Assembly: GCF_014218335.1 (NCBI RefSeq)
Contig: NZ_AP023367.1
Coordinates: forward strand, 807,501-871,500
Reading direction: 5' to 3'
Length of the DNA stretch: 64,000 bases
Origin: Anaerocolumna cellulosilytica
GTDB taxonomy: Bacteria; Bacillota; Clostridia; Lachnospirales; Lachnospiraceae
Part shown: positions 53,378 to 61,755 of the stretch, piece after piece
Position numbering within the stretch: the first letter of the stretch is position 1
Layout: the number at the start of each line of letters is the position of its first letter
Position numbers and translations under genes: made by a program
Notes under the pieces: generated by a model
What the model was told of the DNA's origin: nothing
Databases searched by the model: none
The model's input: only the letters and a program-made list of their open reading frames with translations

Positions 53378-55129
53378 ATGGTACCTAATACAATAGAAAT
53401 CAAGGATAAGTTTTATGTAAATGGTAAACCTGTACAGATTATATCAGGTGCAATTCACTATTTTAGAATAGTACCGGAGTACTGGAGGGACCGCTTAGAG
53501 AAATTAAAGGCTATGGGCTGTAATACGGTAGAAACCTATGTGCCTTGGAATCTTCATGAGCCACAAAAAGGGACTTATTGCTTTGAGGGAATACTCGATA
53601 TTAAGAAATTCTTAGAGATTGCAGCAGAGCTTGAATTATGGGTAATTTTTAGACCCTCCCCTTACATCTGTGCGGAATGGGAATTTGGCGGACTTCCCGC
53701 CTGGCTTCTTGCAGAAGACGGAATGCGTTTTAGAAGCAGTTATCCAGGCTTTATGCAGCATACAGCAGATTATTATAAGAAACTCTTTGAGATTACAGCG
53801 CCCTTACAGTTGCCTTTAGGCGGCCCAATCATATTGATTCAGATTGAAAATGAATATGGGTATTATGCAGATGATACAGGTTACTTAGAACAGATGAAAC
53901 AACTGATGGCAGACAACGGAGCTTGTGTCCCATTTGTTACCTCCGACGGTCCATGGGGAGATGCTTTAGCCTGCGGCAAACTGGATGGGGTATTACCCAC
54001 AGGGAACTTCGGTTCCAAGATGAAAGCACAGTTTGACGTATTAAAAGAGCATACCAATGGCGGTCCTCTCATGTGCATGGAATTCTGGGTAGGATGGTTC
54101 GACCATTGGGGTAACGGAGGACATAAAACCTCTAATCTGGAAGAGAACTGCAAGGATTTAGATGAAGCCTTACAGTATGGTAATATAAACATCTACATGT
54201 TCATTGGCGGTACAAACTTCGGTTTTATGAATGGTTCTAACTATTACGATGAGCTTACCCCGGATGTAACCTCCTATGACTATGATGCGGTATTAACTGA
54301 GTGTGGTGATATTACTCCAAAATACGAAGCGTTTAGGGAAATCATTGGTAAGTATGTGAAGATTCCGAACGTGGAATTTACCACGAAGATACAGAAAAAA
54401 GCTTATGGAAGGCTTAACTGTAAAGAAAGAGTGGGATTATTTGAGAGCCTTGAGGATATTTCTGTACCGATACCTGATTTGTTCCCGAAATCCATGGAAA
54501 AGCTTGGACAAAGTTATGGATACACCTTATACCGTTCTTTCCTTATAAAGGAGAAAAAGCTAAATAAAATTCGTTTATATAATGCCAACGACAGAGCAAA
54601 AATATATATTTCACAGGAACCGGTTGTAACTCTGTATGATAGAGAGCTGCTTACCGAACACGAGATATCCTGCGACTTTAAAAAAGGCAGTTCCATTGAT
54701 ATACTTATGGAGAATATGGGAAGAGTAAATTTTGGACCCTATCTGGATAAGCAGCGCAAAGGAATAGACGGAAGTGTGGTAATCAATGATCATCAGCATA
54801 TGAACTGGGAACACTATACACTGCCCTTGGATAATCTTCATAAATTGAATTTTACCAAAGGCTTTAGAGAGCAGAAACCTGCCTTCTACCGCTTTGAGTT
54901 CCTCGCAGAAGAAAAAGGTGATACTTTCATTGATATGGAAGGCTGGGGAAAAGGCTGTGTCTTTATAAATGGCTTTAATCTGGGGCGTTTCTGGGAAATC
55001 GGGCCACAGAAGACATTATACCTGCCTGCGCCATTGTTAAAAGAGGGTATCAACGAGATTATCGTATTCGAGACAGAAGGAAAAGCATCAGAGCAGTTGA
55101 TCCTACGTGATAAACCGGATTTGGGTTAA
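53378..55129 (+). CDS. Beta-galactosidase, GH35 family
   Basis: A 583-residue cytosolic enzyme with no signal peptide. The N-terminal GH35 barrel shows SGAIHYFRIVPEYWRDRLEKLKAMG, the acid/base Glu in IQIENEYGYY and the nucleophile Glu in CMEFWVGWFDHWG, then IYMFIGGTNFGFMNG. C-terminal beta-sandwich domains include the jelly-roll FINGFNLGRFWEIGPQKTLYLP. Start 53378 has AAGGAG 7 nt upstream; earlier in-frame starts lie in the operator. It releases terminal beta-galactose from imported oligosaccharides. Confidence 0.94.
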   Translation: MVPNTIEIKDKFYVNGKPVQIISGAIHYFRIVPEYWRDRLEKLKAMGCNTVETYVPWNLHEPQKGTYCFEGILDIKKFLEIAAELELWVIFRPSPYICAEWEFGGLPAWLLAEDGMRFRSSYPGFMQHTADYYKKLFEITAPLQLPLGGPIILIQIENEYGYYADDTGYLEQMKQLMADNGACVPFVTSDGPWGDALACGKLDGVLPTGNFGSKMKAQFDVLKEHTNGGPLMCMEFWVGWFDHWGNGGHKTSNLEENCKDLDEALQYGNINIYMFIGGTNFGFMNGSNYYDELTPDVTSYDYDAVLTECGDITPKYEAFREIIGKYVKIPNVEFTTKIQKKAYGRLNCKERVGLFESLEDISVPIPDLFPKSMEKLGQSYGYTLYRSFLIKEKKLNKIRLYNANDRAKIYISQEPVVTLYDRELLTEHEISCDFKKGSSIDILMENMGRVNFGPYLDKQRKGIDGSVVINDHQHMNWEHYTLPLDNLHKLNFTKGFREQKPAFYRFEFLAEEKGDTFIDMEGWGKGCVFINGFNLGRFWEIGPQKTLYLPAPLLKEGINEIIVFETEGKASEQLILRDKPDLG

Positions 55130-55137
55130 TTAAATAA

Positions 55138-55190
55138 AAACAAGCACTTTTGTACGTAAGACTTATGCTTATGTATGGAAGTGCTTGTTT
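55138..55190. terminator. Bidirectional terminator between GH35 and araC-type genes
   Basis: AAACAAGCACTT (55138-55149) pairs with AAGTGCTTGTTT (55179-55190), and inside it ACGTAAG can pair with CTTATGT. A-rich before and T-rich after, so it could work on both strands between convergent genes. Confidence 0.82.
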
Positions 55191-55262
55191 GCGTTGGTCG
55201 GCTACAGTACTAGTATACCATAGAGTGGTTGGTATCAGGGAGTGGAAGCAACGTACCTGTAA

Positions 55263-56147
55263 TCATCCAATCATTTGCCGGAACTTGGAGGGTGTCATAT
55301 GCATATATTTTCTGAAGGTTTTATTATAATAGCTGATATTATTAAAGCCTGTCATCACAGCAATCTCTCCAATGTCCCGGCCTGTTTCTTTTAGAAGTTC
55401 TGCGCTAATGCTAATACGGTAATAATTGATATATTCTACGACAGACATTTTTGTCATGGATTTAAAGAATCGACAGAGATGTCCAACGCTAAGATTGAAC
55501 CTCTTAGACAATTCAGTTAATGAAATAGAGCTTTCATAATGTTCTTTAATATATGCAATGATAGATTTGGTCACCTCAATCTGATAGTCTGCATATTTGG
55601 GTGGAGTAGTCCTGTTTTTACTAGAATGAACATAAAGCAGATGCCAGATTGCATACAGCTTTGCTTTTATGCTCAGTTCATATGCGGTTTCTTTTTTCTC
55701 GAATAGCTCCCGTATTTCTAAAAGCAGGCAAAGGACACGCCTCTCCCAATCGAATGTAGGTATAATATATTCTGTAAATACTGTTTCTTCACGTTTTACG
55801 CTGTTAAAATACTGTTGCTGAATTACATCATTAACAAAGCTGTTTAAAAAAGCTATATCAAATACAACAGCAAAAAAATCTAAGGATATTCCCACTTCTC
55901 CGGTCATGGAATGAAGATGGTTTGATGGAATAAAGACAATTGTATCTTTCGCTAAAGAATAGCTTCGGTTATCAATATGTATTTCTCCCATCCCTTTTGT
56001 CACGACCAGAATCTCAATCTCCTCATGCCAGTGACAGCCCACCCGCTCCTTAAAACTGCAATCTGACTCAATGTCATGAATCATAAGTGGAAACATAGCA
56101 TTTCCATGAGGAAGCTGTTCTCTTAGCAGCTTGTATTTTTCATTCAT
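55263..56147 (-). CDS. AraC-family transcriptional regulator
   Basis: A 294-residue activator. Residues 20-110 form a cupin-type sugar-binding domain (CHWHEEIEILVVTKGMGEIHI, FIPSNHLHSM). The C-terminal 100 residues hold the paired helix-turn-helix motifs: SLTELSKRFNLSVGHLCRFFK, then IGEIAVMTGFNNISYYNKTFRKYMHMTPSKFRQM. It is transcribed divergently from the GH31 gene, which it probably activates in response to a sugar. Confidence 0.92.
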   Translation of the reverse strand: MNEKYKLLREQLPHGNAMFPLMIHDIESDCSFKERVGCHWHEEIEILVVTKGMGEIHIDNRSYSLAKDTIVFIPSNHLHSMTGEVGISLDFFAVVFDIAFLNSFVNDVIQQQYFNSVKREETVFTEYIIPTFDWERRVLCLLLEIRELFEKKETAYELSIKAKLYAIWHLLYVHSSKNRTTPPKYADYQIEVTKSIIAYIKEHYESSISLTELSKRFNLSVGHLCRFFKSMTKMSVVEYINYYRISISAELLKETGRDIGEIAVMTGFNNISYYNKTFRKYMHMTPSKFRQMIG

Positions 56148-56464
56148 CTTTCGCTCCCATCTGCATACTTTAGCATGTACTCAAAACAATAGTTGAAAGT
56201 GAGATTCTTCCAGGATAAAAAGTTTTACTCACACTTTTTATTAAGAATTAATTAAATCATCCAAGTGCCTAAGCTTTTACCCTGTTATGAAAAATCTTTA
56301 GTAGCTCCATGCCATATATATGTGAAAATCCTGTTATTATAGATCAAATTAATTAAAGATTTTCTTTAAATTTATCATTATATTTTTATTATAAGAAATA
56401 TTTACCAAGGTTTCAAGTATCCGTAAATTAAAACCTATATGTAGTAATGTATAAAGGAGGCACT
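56148..56464. promoter_or_regulatory. Divergent regulatory region, araC-type/GH31
   Basis: About 317 nt of A/T-rich DNA between divergent genes. AGTGAG at about 56199 and CTCAC at about 56229 form a short inverted pair that could be the AraC-type binding site. TATTATAG near 56335-56342 is a candidate -10 for the GH31 gene. The GH31 ribosome site, AAAGGAGG, is at 56453-56460. Confidence 0.45.
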
Positions 56465-58462
56465 ATGATTTTTTTGAATGTAAACAAGACTCTGATTATT
56501 CGTCATCAAACGGAGCAACTCTGCATTGAGGCCTGGGGACAGGATTCTCTTCGAGTGAGAGCAACACATTACAGGAATTTCACCGGGCGAAACTGGGCTC
56601 TTAGCGAGGAAGTACCGGAAGAACAGAAATCTGCTGAAATTACAATTGATGATTGCCAATCTGCTCTTATTCGAAACGGCCGACTGAGCGCGAAGGTTAA
56701 TGCTGCTGGTGTACTATCCTTTTTTAAAGACGATACGCTTTTCCTGAGGGAATACTATCGGAATTATTTTGGTACGGAGAGTGGAGAGAGCTGCTGCTTA
56801 AAGATTATTGGAAGAGATTATAAGCCAATTATAGGAGGCGATTATGCACTTACCGTGCGTTTTGAAAGTAATGATGGAGAAAGGCTTTTTGGAATGGGGC
56901 AATATCAGCAGTCCTATTTAGACTTAAAAGGATGCATCCTGGAACTTGCACAGCGAAATTCTCAGGTATCAATACCATTTGCTGTGTCAAGTCTTGGATA
57001 TGGGTTTCTCTGGAATTGTCCGGCTGTAGGAAAAGTATCTTTTGGTAAGAATTATACTGAATGGAGGGCAGAGGTTACGAAAGAGATGGATTATTGGATT
57101 ACGGTGGGAGATACCCCGGCTCAAATTGTGGAACATTATACAGAGGTGACCGGTCGTGCGCCTGCCATACCGGAGGGTCTTTTAGGGCTCTGGCAATGCA
57201 AACTGCGTTATCGCACCCAGGAGGAAGTTTTGACAGTGGCAAGGAAATATCATAATCTTTCCATTCCTCTAGATGTTATTGTTATTGATTTTTTTCATTG
57301 GACTAGGCAAGGTGACTGGCACTTTGATTCGGAATACTGGCCGGATCCCAAGGCGATGTGCGATGAACTTCACTCCATGGGTGTTAAAGTAGTAGTGTCC
57401 ATATGGCCAACGGTAGATAAAAAAAGCGAAAATTTTTATGAAATGTTTGAGAGAGGACTTCTTATCCGTACCGAGCGGGGAAGCATTCAAACATACGATT
57501 TTCAGGGGGACTGTCTGGAGATAGATGTTACGAATCCAGAGGCAAGAGAATTCATCTGGGAGAAATGTAAAACGAATTATTATGACTATGGTATTGATAT
57601 GTTTTGGCTTGATAATGCAGAACCGGATTATGCAGTATATGACTTTGATAATTATCGTTATGCTCTGGGATGTGCTCTGGAGGTAAGTAATATCTATCCG
57701 CAGATGTATGCAAAAGCATTCTGTGACGGAATAACCGCCCTTGGGCGTGAAAAAGAAATGCTTCACCTGGTTCGTAGTGCATGGGCTGGAAGCCAGAAGT
57801 ACAATACACTAGTCTGGTCAGGCGACATACCAAGCACCTTTGAAGCGCTTCGTGACCAGCTAAGTGGGGGATTAAATATTGGCCTTGCTGGTATTCCCTG
57901 GTGGACTACGGACATTGGTGGTTTTATGACAGATGACGTAGACGATCCGGCATTTAAGGAATTGCTTTTACGCTGGTTTGAGTTTGCGGTATATTGTCCG
58001 ATTTTAAGAATGCATGGGGATCGTGGCCCTCATAACATTCCACCTCTATCGGATAAGGAATACGGCGGTGGAAGCCTCTATACCGGCCAATCTAATGAAC
58101 TCTGGAGTTATGGAGAGGATGCATTTGCTATTATGAAAAAGCAGTTAGACAGAAGGCTGTCCTTAAAGCCATACATAGAGGGGCTTATGAAAGAAGCAAG
58201 CGAAAAAGGTGCGCCGTTAATGCGTACTATGTTCTATGAATTTCCGGAGGATAAAAAATGTTGGGAATTGGCAGAGCAGTATATGTTCGGTTCAGAATAC
58301 TTGGTTGCTCCAATTTTATATCCGGGTGAATATGAGCGAGAAGTCTATCTTCCAGCCGGTACTTGGAGAAATCTAATTGATGACAAGGAATATCAAGGAG
58401 GGCAGACTATTAGCTGTCTGGCTCCTATTGAGGAAATCCCGGTATTTCAAAGAATCGTTTAG
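56465..58462 (+). CDS. GH31-family alpha-glycosidase
   Basis: A 665-residue cytosolic enzyme without signal peptide. The N-terminal beta-sandwich ends in LFGMGQYQQSYLDLKG. The barrel carries the nucleophile Asp in MFWLDNAEPD and the acid/base Asp in VWSGDIPSTFEALRDQL, with ARLH-equivalent CPILRMHGDRGPH. It resembles the YicI (alpha-xylosidase) branch more than maltases, but the substrate is not certain. Start 56465 follows AAAGGAGG. Divergent from the AraC-type gene. Confidence 0.92.
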   Translation: MIFLNVNKTLIIRHQTEQLCIEAWGQDSLRVRATHYRNFTGRNWALSEEVPEEQKSAEITIDDCQSALIRNGRLSAKVNAAGVLSFFKDDTLFLREYYRNYFGTESGESCCLKIIGRDYKPIIGGDYALTVRFESNDGERLFGMGQYQQSYLDLKGCILELAQRNSQVSIPFAVSSLGYGFLWNCPAVGKVSFGKNYTEWRAEVTKEMDYWITVGDTPAQIVEHYTEVTGRAPAIPEGLLGLWQCKLRYRTQEEVLTVARKYHNLSIPLDVIVIDFFHWTRQGDWHFDSEYWPDPKAMCDELHSMGVKVVVSIWPTVDKKSENFYEMFERGLLIRTERGSIQTYDFQGDCLEIDVTNPEAREFIWEKCKTNYYDYGIDMFWLDNAEPDYAVYDFDNYRYALGCALEVSNIYPQMYAKAFCDGITALGREKEMLHLVRSAWAGSQKYNTLVWSGDIPSTFEALRDQLSGGLNIGLAGIPWWTTDIGGFMTDDVDDPAFKELLLRWFEFAVYCPILRMHGDRGPHNIPPLSDKEYGGGSLYTGQSNELWSYGEDAFAIMKKQLDRRLSLKPYIEGLMKEASEKGAPLMRTMFYEFPEDKKCWELAEQYMFGSEYLVAPILYPGEYEREVYLPAGTWRNLIDDKEYQGGQTISCLAPIEEIPVFQRIV

Positions 58463-58841
58463 GTAAATGAGGAAAAAAGATGATATGAGAAGATGCGCTA
58501 TGATTTTTCGTAATGCATATCTTGGGAGAGACAACTATGTCTTGAGGTCTGTATGTGAAGGGAAGTCATAGAGTTTCTTTTATTAGATACAGTCTAAATA
58601 GTAATGTCTAAGAAGAATTAGAATTGAACCGTCAAAAAATTACAAAAAGAGGAGTAGAAAATTGGAGTTATTATCAAGTATATAATTGTAGTTATTGAAA
58701 ATCCAAATTATGGTTGAATATATAAACTAGGTACTATACAATATATATTGTTATGTAATCGACATCAGGTTACATTTTATTGGGTGACTATAAACTAGAG
58801 AATAGGAATTTTTATAATTTGGTAAATATTTAGACTCTTAT
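58463..58841 (+). other. Non-coding A/T-rich stretch after the GH31 gene
   Basis: No gene seen. An inverted pair ATGTAA (58753-58758) and TTACAT (58770-58775) with an 11-nt spacer contains AATCGA and CAGGTTACAT, faintly similar to the LacI-type operators but with different spacing. Several small A/T-rich frames are without ribosome sites. Confidence 0.4.
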
Positions 58842-58909
58842 AGGTCACATTATAAAGAATATCACCTTTTGATTTGTACACGATTAAAGGTCGCAGAGGA
58901 GAGCTAAAT
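58842..58909 (+). repeat. Repeated leader element B, copy 1
   Basis: A small hairpin (AGGT at 58842-58845, ACCT at 58864-58867), then GATTTGTACACGA, TTAAAGGTCGCAGA and GGAGAGCTAAAT, ending at the GNAT start codon. The core GATT/GGTC hairpin becomes GACC/GGTC in the second copy at 61107-61184, so the pairing is kept. It includes the ribosome binding site AGAGGAGAG. Unknown class. Confidence 0.55.
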
Positions 58910-59401
58910 ATGATAGAACTGAGAAAGATTGATTCAAAAAATGTATGGAAAGTAATCAGATTGACTGTAGATGCTGAACAAGAAGATTTTGTGGCTACCA
59001 ACACGGAGAGTATTATAGAAGCATATACTACCATAACTGCAGGTGGTGTAGCATTACCGTTTGGTATTTATGATAAGGATTGCCTGGTTGGGTTTGTTAT
59101 GTTTGGATATGGGACATCTGGCGATGAAGATGACCCGGTAATTGCCAGGGATAACTATTGCATTTGGCGTTTTATGATTGACAAGAATTATCAGCATCAA
59201 GGAATTGGTAAGAAAGCTTTGCTAGCATCCTTAGAATACTTAAAGTCTATGCCATGCGGTAAAGCTGAGTACTGTTGGCTTTCTTACGAACCTGAGAATG
59301 TGATTGCAAAAAAACTTTATTCATCGGTGGGATTTCATGAAAATGGTGAGGTGTGCGGAGATGAAATTGTCTCTGTTTTAAAACTACATAATAATAAGTA
59401 G
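58910..59401 (+). CDS. GNAT-family acetyltransferase (spermidine acetyltransferase-like)
   Basis: A 163-residue enzyme. The acetyl-CoA pyrophosphate-binding loop is QHQGIGKKAL in motif A, preceded by NYCIWRFMIDKNY. The C-terminal ENVIAKKLYSSVGFHENGE is the usual motif B. The N-terminus (MIELRKIDSKNVWKVIRLTV) and length resemble BltD/PaiA-type polyamine acetyltransferases; the substrate is inferred. Start 58910 has AGAGGAGAG upstream. Confidence 0.88.
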   Translation: MIELRKIDSKNVWKVIRLTVDAEQEDFVATNTESIIEAYTTITAGGVALPFGIYDKDCLVGFVMFGYGTSGDEDDPVIARDNYCIWRFMIDKNYQHQGIGKKALLASLEYLKSMPCGKAEYCWLSYEPENVIAKKLYSSVGFHENGEVCGDEIVSVLKLHNNK

Positions 59402-59501
59402 CGTGTACCATAGAGCAGGCGGGTTTGTATCATTAAGCTAAGGGAAAATGGATGGGAACCTGAATACACGTAATAATTTACTATGAAAGGATATGTAATG
59501 A

Positions 59502-60074
59502 ATGTCAAAGATAAATATAGAGCCTAGTTGTGTATTCAGCCCTCAACCCATGTATCTGATAGGCACAAAGGATGAAGAGGGAATACCTAATTTTTGTATT
59601 ATAACATGGATTGGGTTTTCCTTTGATAAAACACCCCACTTAATGATGACAATGGGAGGCAGCAAGCAAACAAAAACAAATATACTGCGCGATAAAATGT
59701 TTTCAGCAAATTTAGTTAGCGAGGATATAATATGGCTTGCAGACTATTTTGGAACTGCCGGTACTGAGGAAAAAAGGAAGAGCAAAGTAGCATATGATTA
59801 TGAATGGGGCAATGCTCTAAAGGTACCTGTTCTCGAGCAAAGCAAGTGGGTATACGAGTGTGAAGTAACCAAAATAATTGAATTAGACGGAAGTCACCTA
59901 TTCCTATCAGATATAAAGAATATACAGATTGATAAAGCTTTTGAAGGAATCGACCTTGAAATGATAGATTTGAAGAAACTGAATACTGCTATATATGCAC
60001 CTTATAATTACTTCTCAATTGGGGAAAGAATTGGTAGTTGCGGCGAATGGAAAAATCATTTGGTAAATGATTAA
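59502..60074 (+). CDS. Flavin reductase-like FMN-binding protein
   Basis: A 190-residue protein of the flavin-reductase-like split-barrel family. The pattern PQPMYLIGTKDEEGIPNFCIITWIGFSF, then NILRDKMFSANLVSED, matches small FMN-binding flavoreductases that use NAD(P)H. No partner oxygenase is nearby. AAAGG lies 11 nt upstream of the start. Confidence 0.85.
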   Translation: MSKINIEPSCVFSPQPMYLIGTKDEEGIPNFCIITWIGFSFDKTPHLMMTMGGSKQTKTNILRDKMFSANLVSEDIIWLADYFGTAGTEEKRKSKVAYDYEWGNALKVPVLEQSKWVYECEVTKIIELDGSHLFLSDIKNIQIDKAFEGIDLEMIDLKKLNTAIYAPYNYFSIGERIGSCGEWKNHLVND

Positions 60075-60146
60075 ATATAAGTCAAAAACTGATATAGACG
60101 AATTGATAGCGCGGCTTTTAGGTCATGCTATTTTTTGAATATAAAT

Positions 60147-60208
60147 GGAAAGTTAGCTTGATATAGTTCATAATTGATGATATTCTAAAAATGTAAAGTT
60201 AACTTTCC
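60147..60208 (+). repeat. Long-loop inverted repeat after the flavin reductase
   Basis: GGAAAGTTAGCTT (60147-60159) and AAGTTAACTTTCC (60196-60208) are complementary at all but one position, with a 36-nt A/T-rich loop. There is no T tract. It could be a weak terminator or regulator site. Confidence 0.4.
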
Positions 60209-60277
60209 TTGATTGATCGAGTAATTACAAAAACTATGAAAAATGTAACAATGGTAAGGTAAGGAGGCTGATAATCT

Positions 60278-60901
60278 TTGAGGTATATAAGTAGAAAATT
60301 GAGCAGTAACAGTATAAAGGAACGAGTTATTTTTAGCTTGGTGCTCCTCTTGGTGTTGTTTTTTGGATTTACTGTAGTAAGTTATTTTACACTACCGGAA
60401 GAATTTTTAAAAAATAGAAATCCCTTACAAAACTGGGAAACTTCTAGCAATACGCTTGTTCTTTTATTACAAATTTTCTTCTATAATATGCTTTCTGTAT
60501 TGGTTATTACTTTTGGCAGTCTCTTTGGTAAGAAAAAAGAATCTGAATTAAACTATTTGTCTGTTGGTTATCTGGTATTGTTTACACAGATTAGTATTAA
60601 CGGAATTGTGTTAGGGACATGGTCTTTTTCTATGGGGGGTACATCGATTCCTCTTATGAACAGAATTAACCGTACTTTTGATATTGTACATAGAGCAGGT
60701 CTCTGGGAGATGATAGGACAGTTACTCATTACCTGTGCCCTGGCTCGTATTGCCATAGTATTGACCAGTGGTAAAGAGACGAAGACCCGAAAAATTCAGG
60801 AGATTAACCTAACGAAAGCTGAAAAGTTTACATTAACATCCGGTTTTATACTGATGCTTGTGGGGGCTGTTATTGAAAGCGTTGCTATAAATATGCTTTA
60901 A
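60278..60901 (+). CDS. Multi-pass membrane protein of unknown function
   Basis: A 207-residue protein with about five TM segments (about 20-37, 60-80, 95-115, 140-160, 185-204). It vaguely recalls SpoIIM-like proteins (large loop before a VHRAGLWEMIGQLLITCALARIA segment, comparable with the PHGIFELPA segment), but I cannot show membership. The start is TTG with AAGGAGG about 12 nt upstream. Confidence 0.7.
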   Translation: MRYISRKLSSNSIKERVIFSLVLLLVLFFGFTVVSYFTLPEEFLKNRNPLQNWETSSNTLVLLLQIFFYNMLSVLVITFGSLFGKKKESELNYLSVGYLVLFTQISINGIVLGTWSFSMGGTSIPLMNRINRTFDIVHRAGLWEMIGQLLITCALARIAIVLTSGKETKTRKIQEINLTKAEKFTLTSGFILMLVGAVIESVAINML

Positions 60902-61036
60902 TAAATATAAATAGTTGGCTTTATTTAAGCCATCTAATGCCAAAATTAGTGTTTAAATTTCAAAAATAAAGATATTAGCTTTTTGATTATTTATAACTCA
61001 CATCCTTAGATATAAAAATACTAAGCCATAACGAGC

Positions 61037-61090
61037 CGACCCCCAAAAGTTAGACCTAAAACCTAACGGATGGGAGGTCGATTTTTATTT
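61037..61090 (+). repeat. IS3-end-like inverted repeat or terminator
   Basis: CGACCCCCAAAAGTTAG (61037-61053) faces CTAACGGATGGGAGGTCG (61063-61080); the outer five and inner five bases pair and the middle is partly mismatched. ATTTTTATTT follows. The wording resembles the terminal repeats of IS3-family elements (ACCCCCAAAAGTTAGAC), so it may be the remnant of a lost insertion; alternatively a terminator. Confidence 0.5.
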
Positions 61091-61106
61091 GCCAAAAAGC
61101 ACTTAT

Positions 61107-61184
61107 GGGGGTTAAGATTGAATAAAGATATTCAACCCCTTGATTTGTACGCGACCAAAGGTCACAGATGGGAGCTAAAAATAT
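61107..61184 (+). repeat. Repeated leader element B, copy 2 (orphan)
   Basis: GGGG (61107-61110) and CCCC (61136-61139) enclose TTGAATA/TATTCAA. Then come GATTTGTACGCGA, CCAAAGGTCACAGA and GGGAGCTAAAAAT. It matches the element at 58842-58909 over about 45 nt, but where that one has the start codon ATG this copy has ATA, and no open frame follows. It seems to be a leader whose gene has been lost. 61185 to 61353 holds only A/T-rich DNA. Confidence 0.5.
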
Positions 61185-61353
61185 AAAAAATTTATATTTG
61201 AAGTAAATTCAAAAGAATATTTAGATGACAAAAGTCAACTAAGACATTGACAAATGTCGTCGAAAGGATTAAAGTATAAGTATGGTAAATGCTGGTTAAT
61301 ATTGTGACTACTATTACCAAAAGTATTAAAATAAGAAAAATGGAGGTAAGCTT

Positions 61354-61755
61354 GTGGAGTATAAAGAAAATTATGAAAGACTACCTGATTCAGAATTACT
61401 TGTGATGCAGATTATATGGCAGTCTAAAAAAGCGATAGGGACAGGTAAAATTGTGGAATTGGTATGTGAACAAAAAAACTGGTCTCGCTCTACCGTACAG
61501 GTATTGCTGGCACGTTTGGAGGAACGGGGTTTTGTTGAAATAAAAAAAAGGGGAAGGCTTAATTATTATGTTCCATTAATAAAAGAAGAGGAGTATTTGA
61601 CAAAAGAAACAAAAACTTTTCTTGGGCAGTTTTATGGGAATTCATATAAAAAATTAATTGCTTCCCTAGCGCAAAATCAAGAAATAACAGAGGAAGATAT
61701 AGATGATATTATTCAAATCATAAAAGAGGCAAAGGGGGGTGAGGAGGTTGAGTAA
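61354..61755 (+). CDS. BlaI/MecI-family repressor
   Basis: A 133-residue winged-helix repressor. The N-terminus (RLPDSELLVMQIIWQS) and recognition region (NWSRSTVQVLLARLEERGFVEIKKRGRLNYY) fit the BlaI/MecI/CopY family. The C-terminal dimerisation domain contains the region usually cleaved by the paired BlaR1 protease. The start is GTG, with GGAGGT upstream. It overlaps the sensor gene, as in bla/mec systems. Confidence 0.93.
   Translation: MEYKENYERLPDSELLVMQIIWQSKKAIGTGKIVELVCEQKNWSRSTVQVLLARLEERGFVEIKKRGRLNYYVPLIKEEEYLTKETKTFLGQFYGNSYKKLIASLAQNQEITEEDIDDIIQIIKEAKGGEEVE

Noticed and set aside
57269-57833. Long antisense frames within the GH31 gene
   Set aside because: They mirror conserved GH31 motifs and have no ribosome binding sites.
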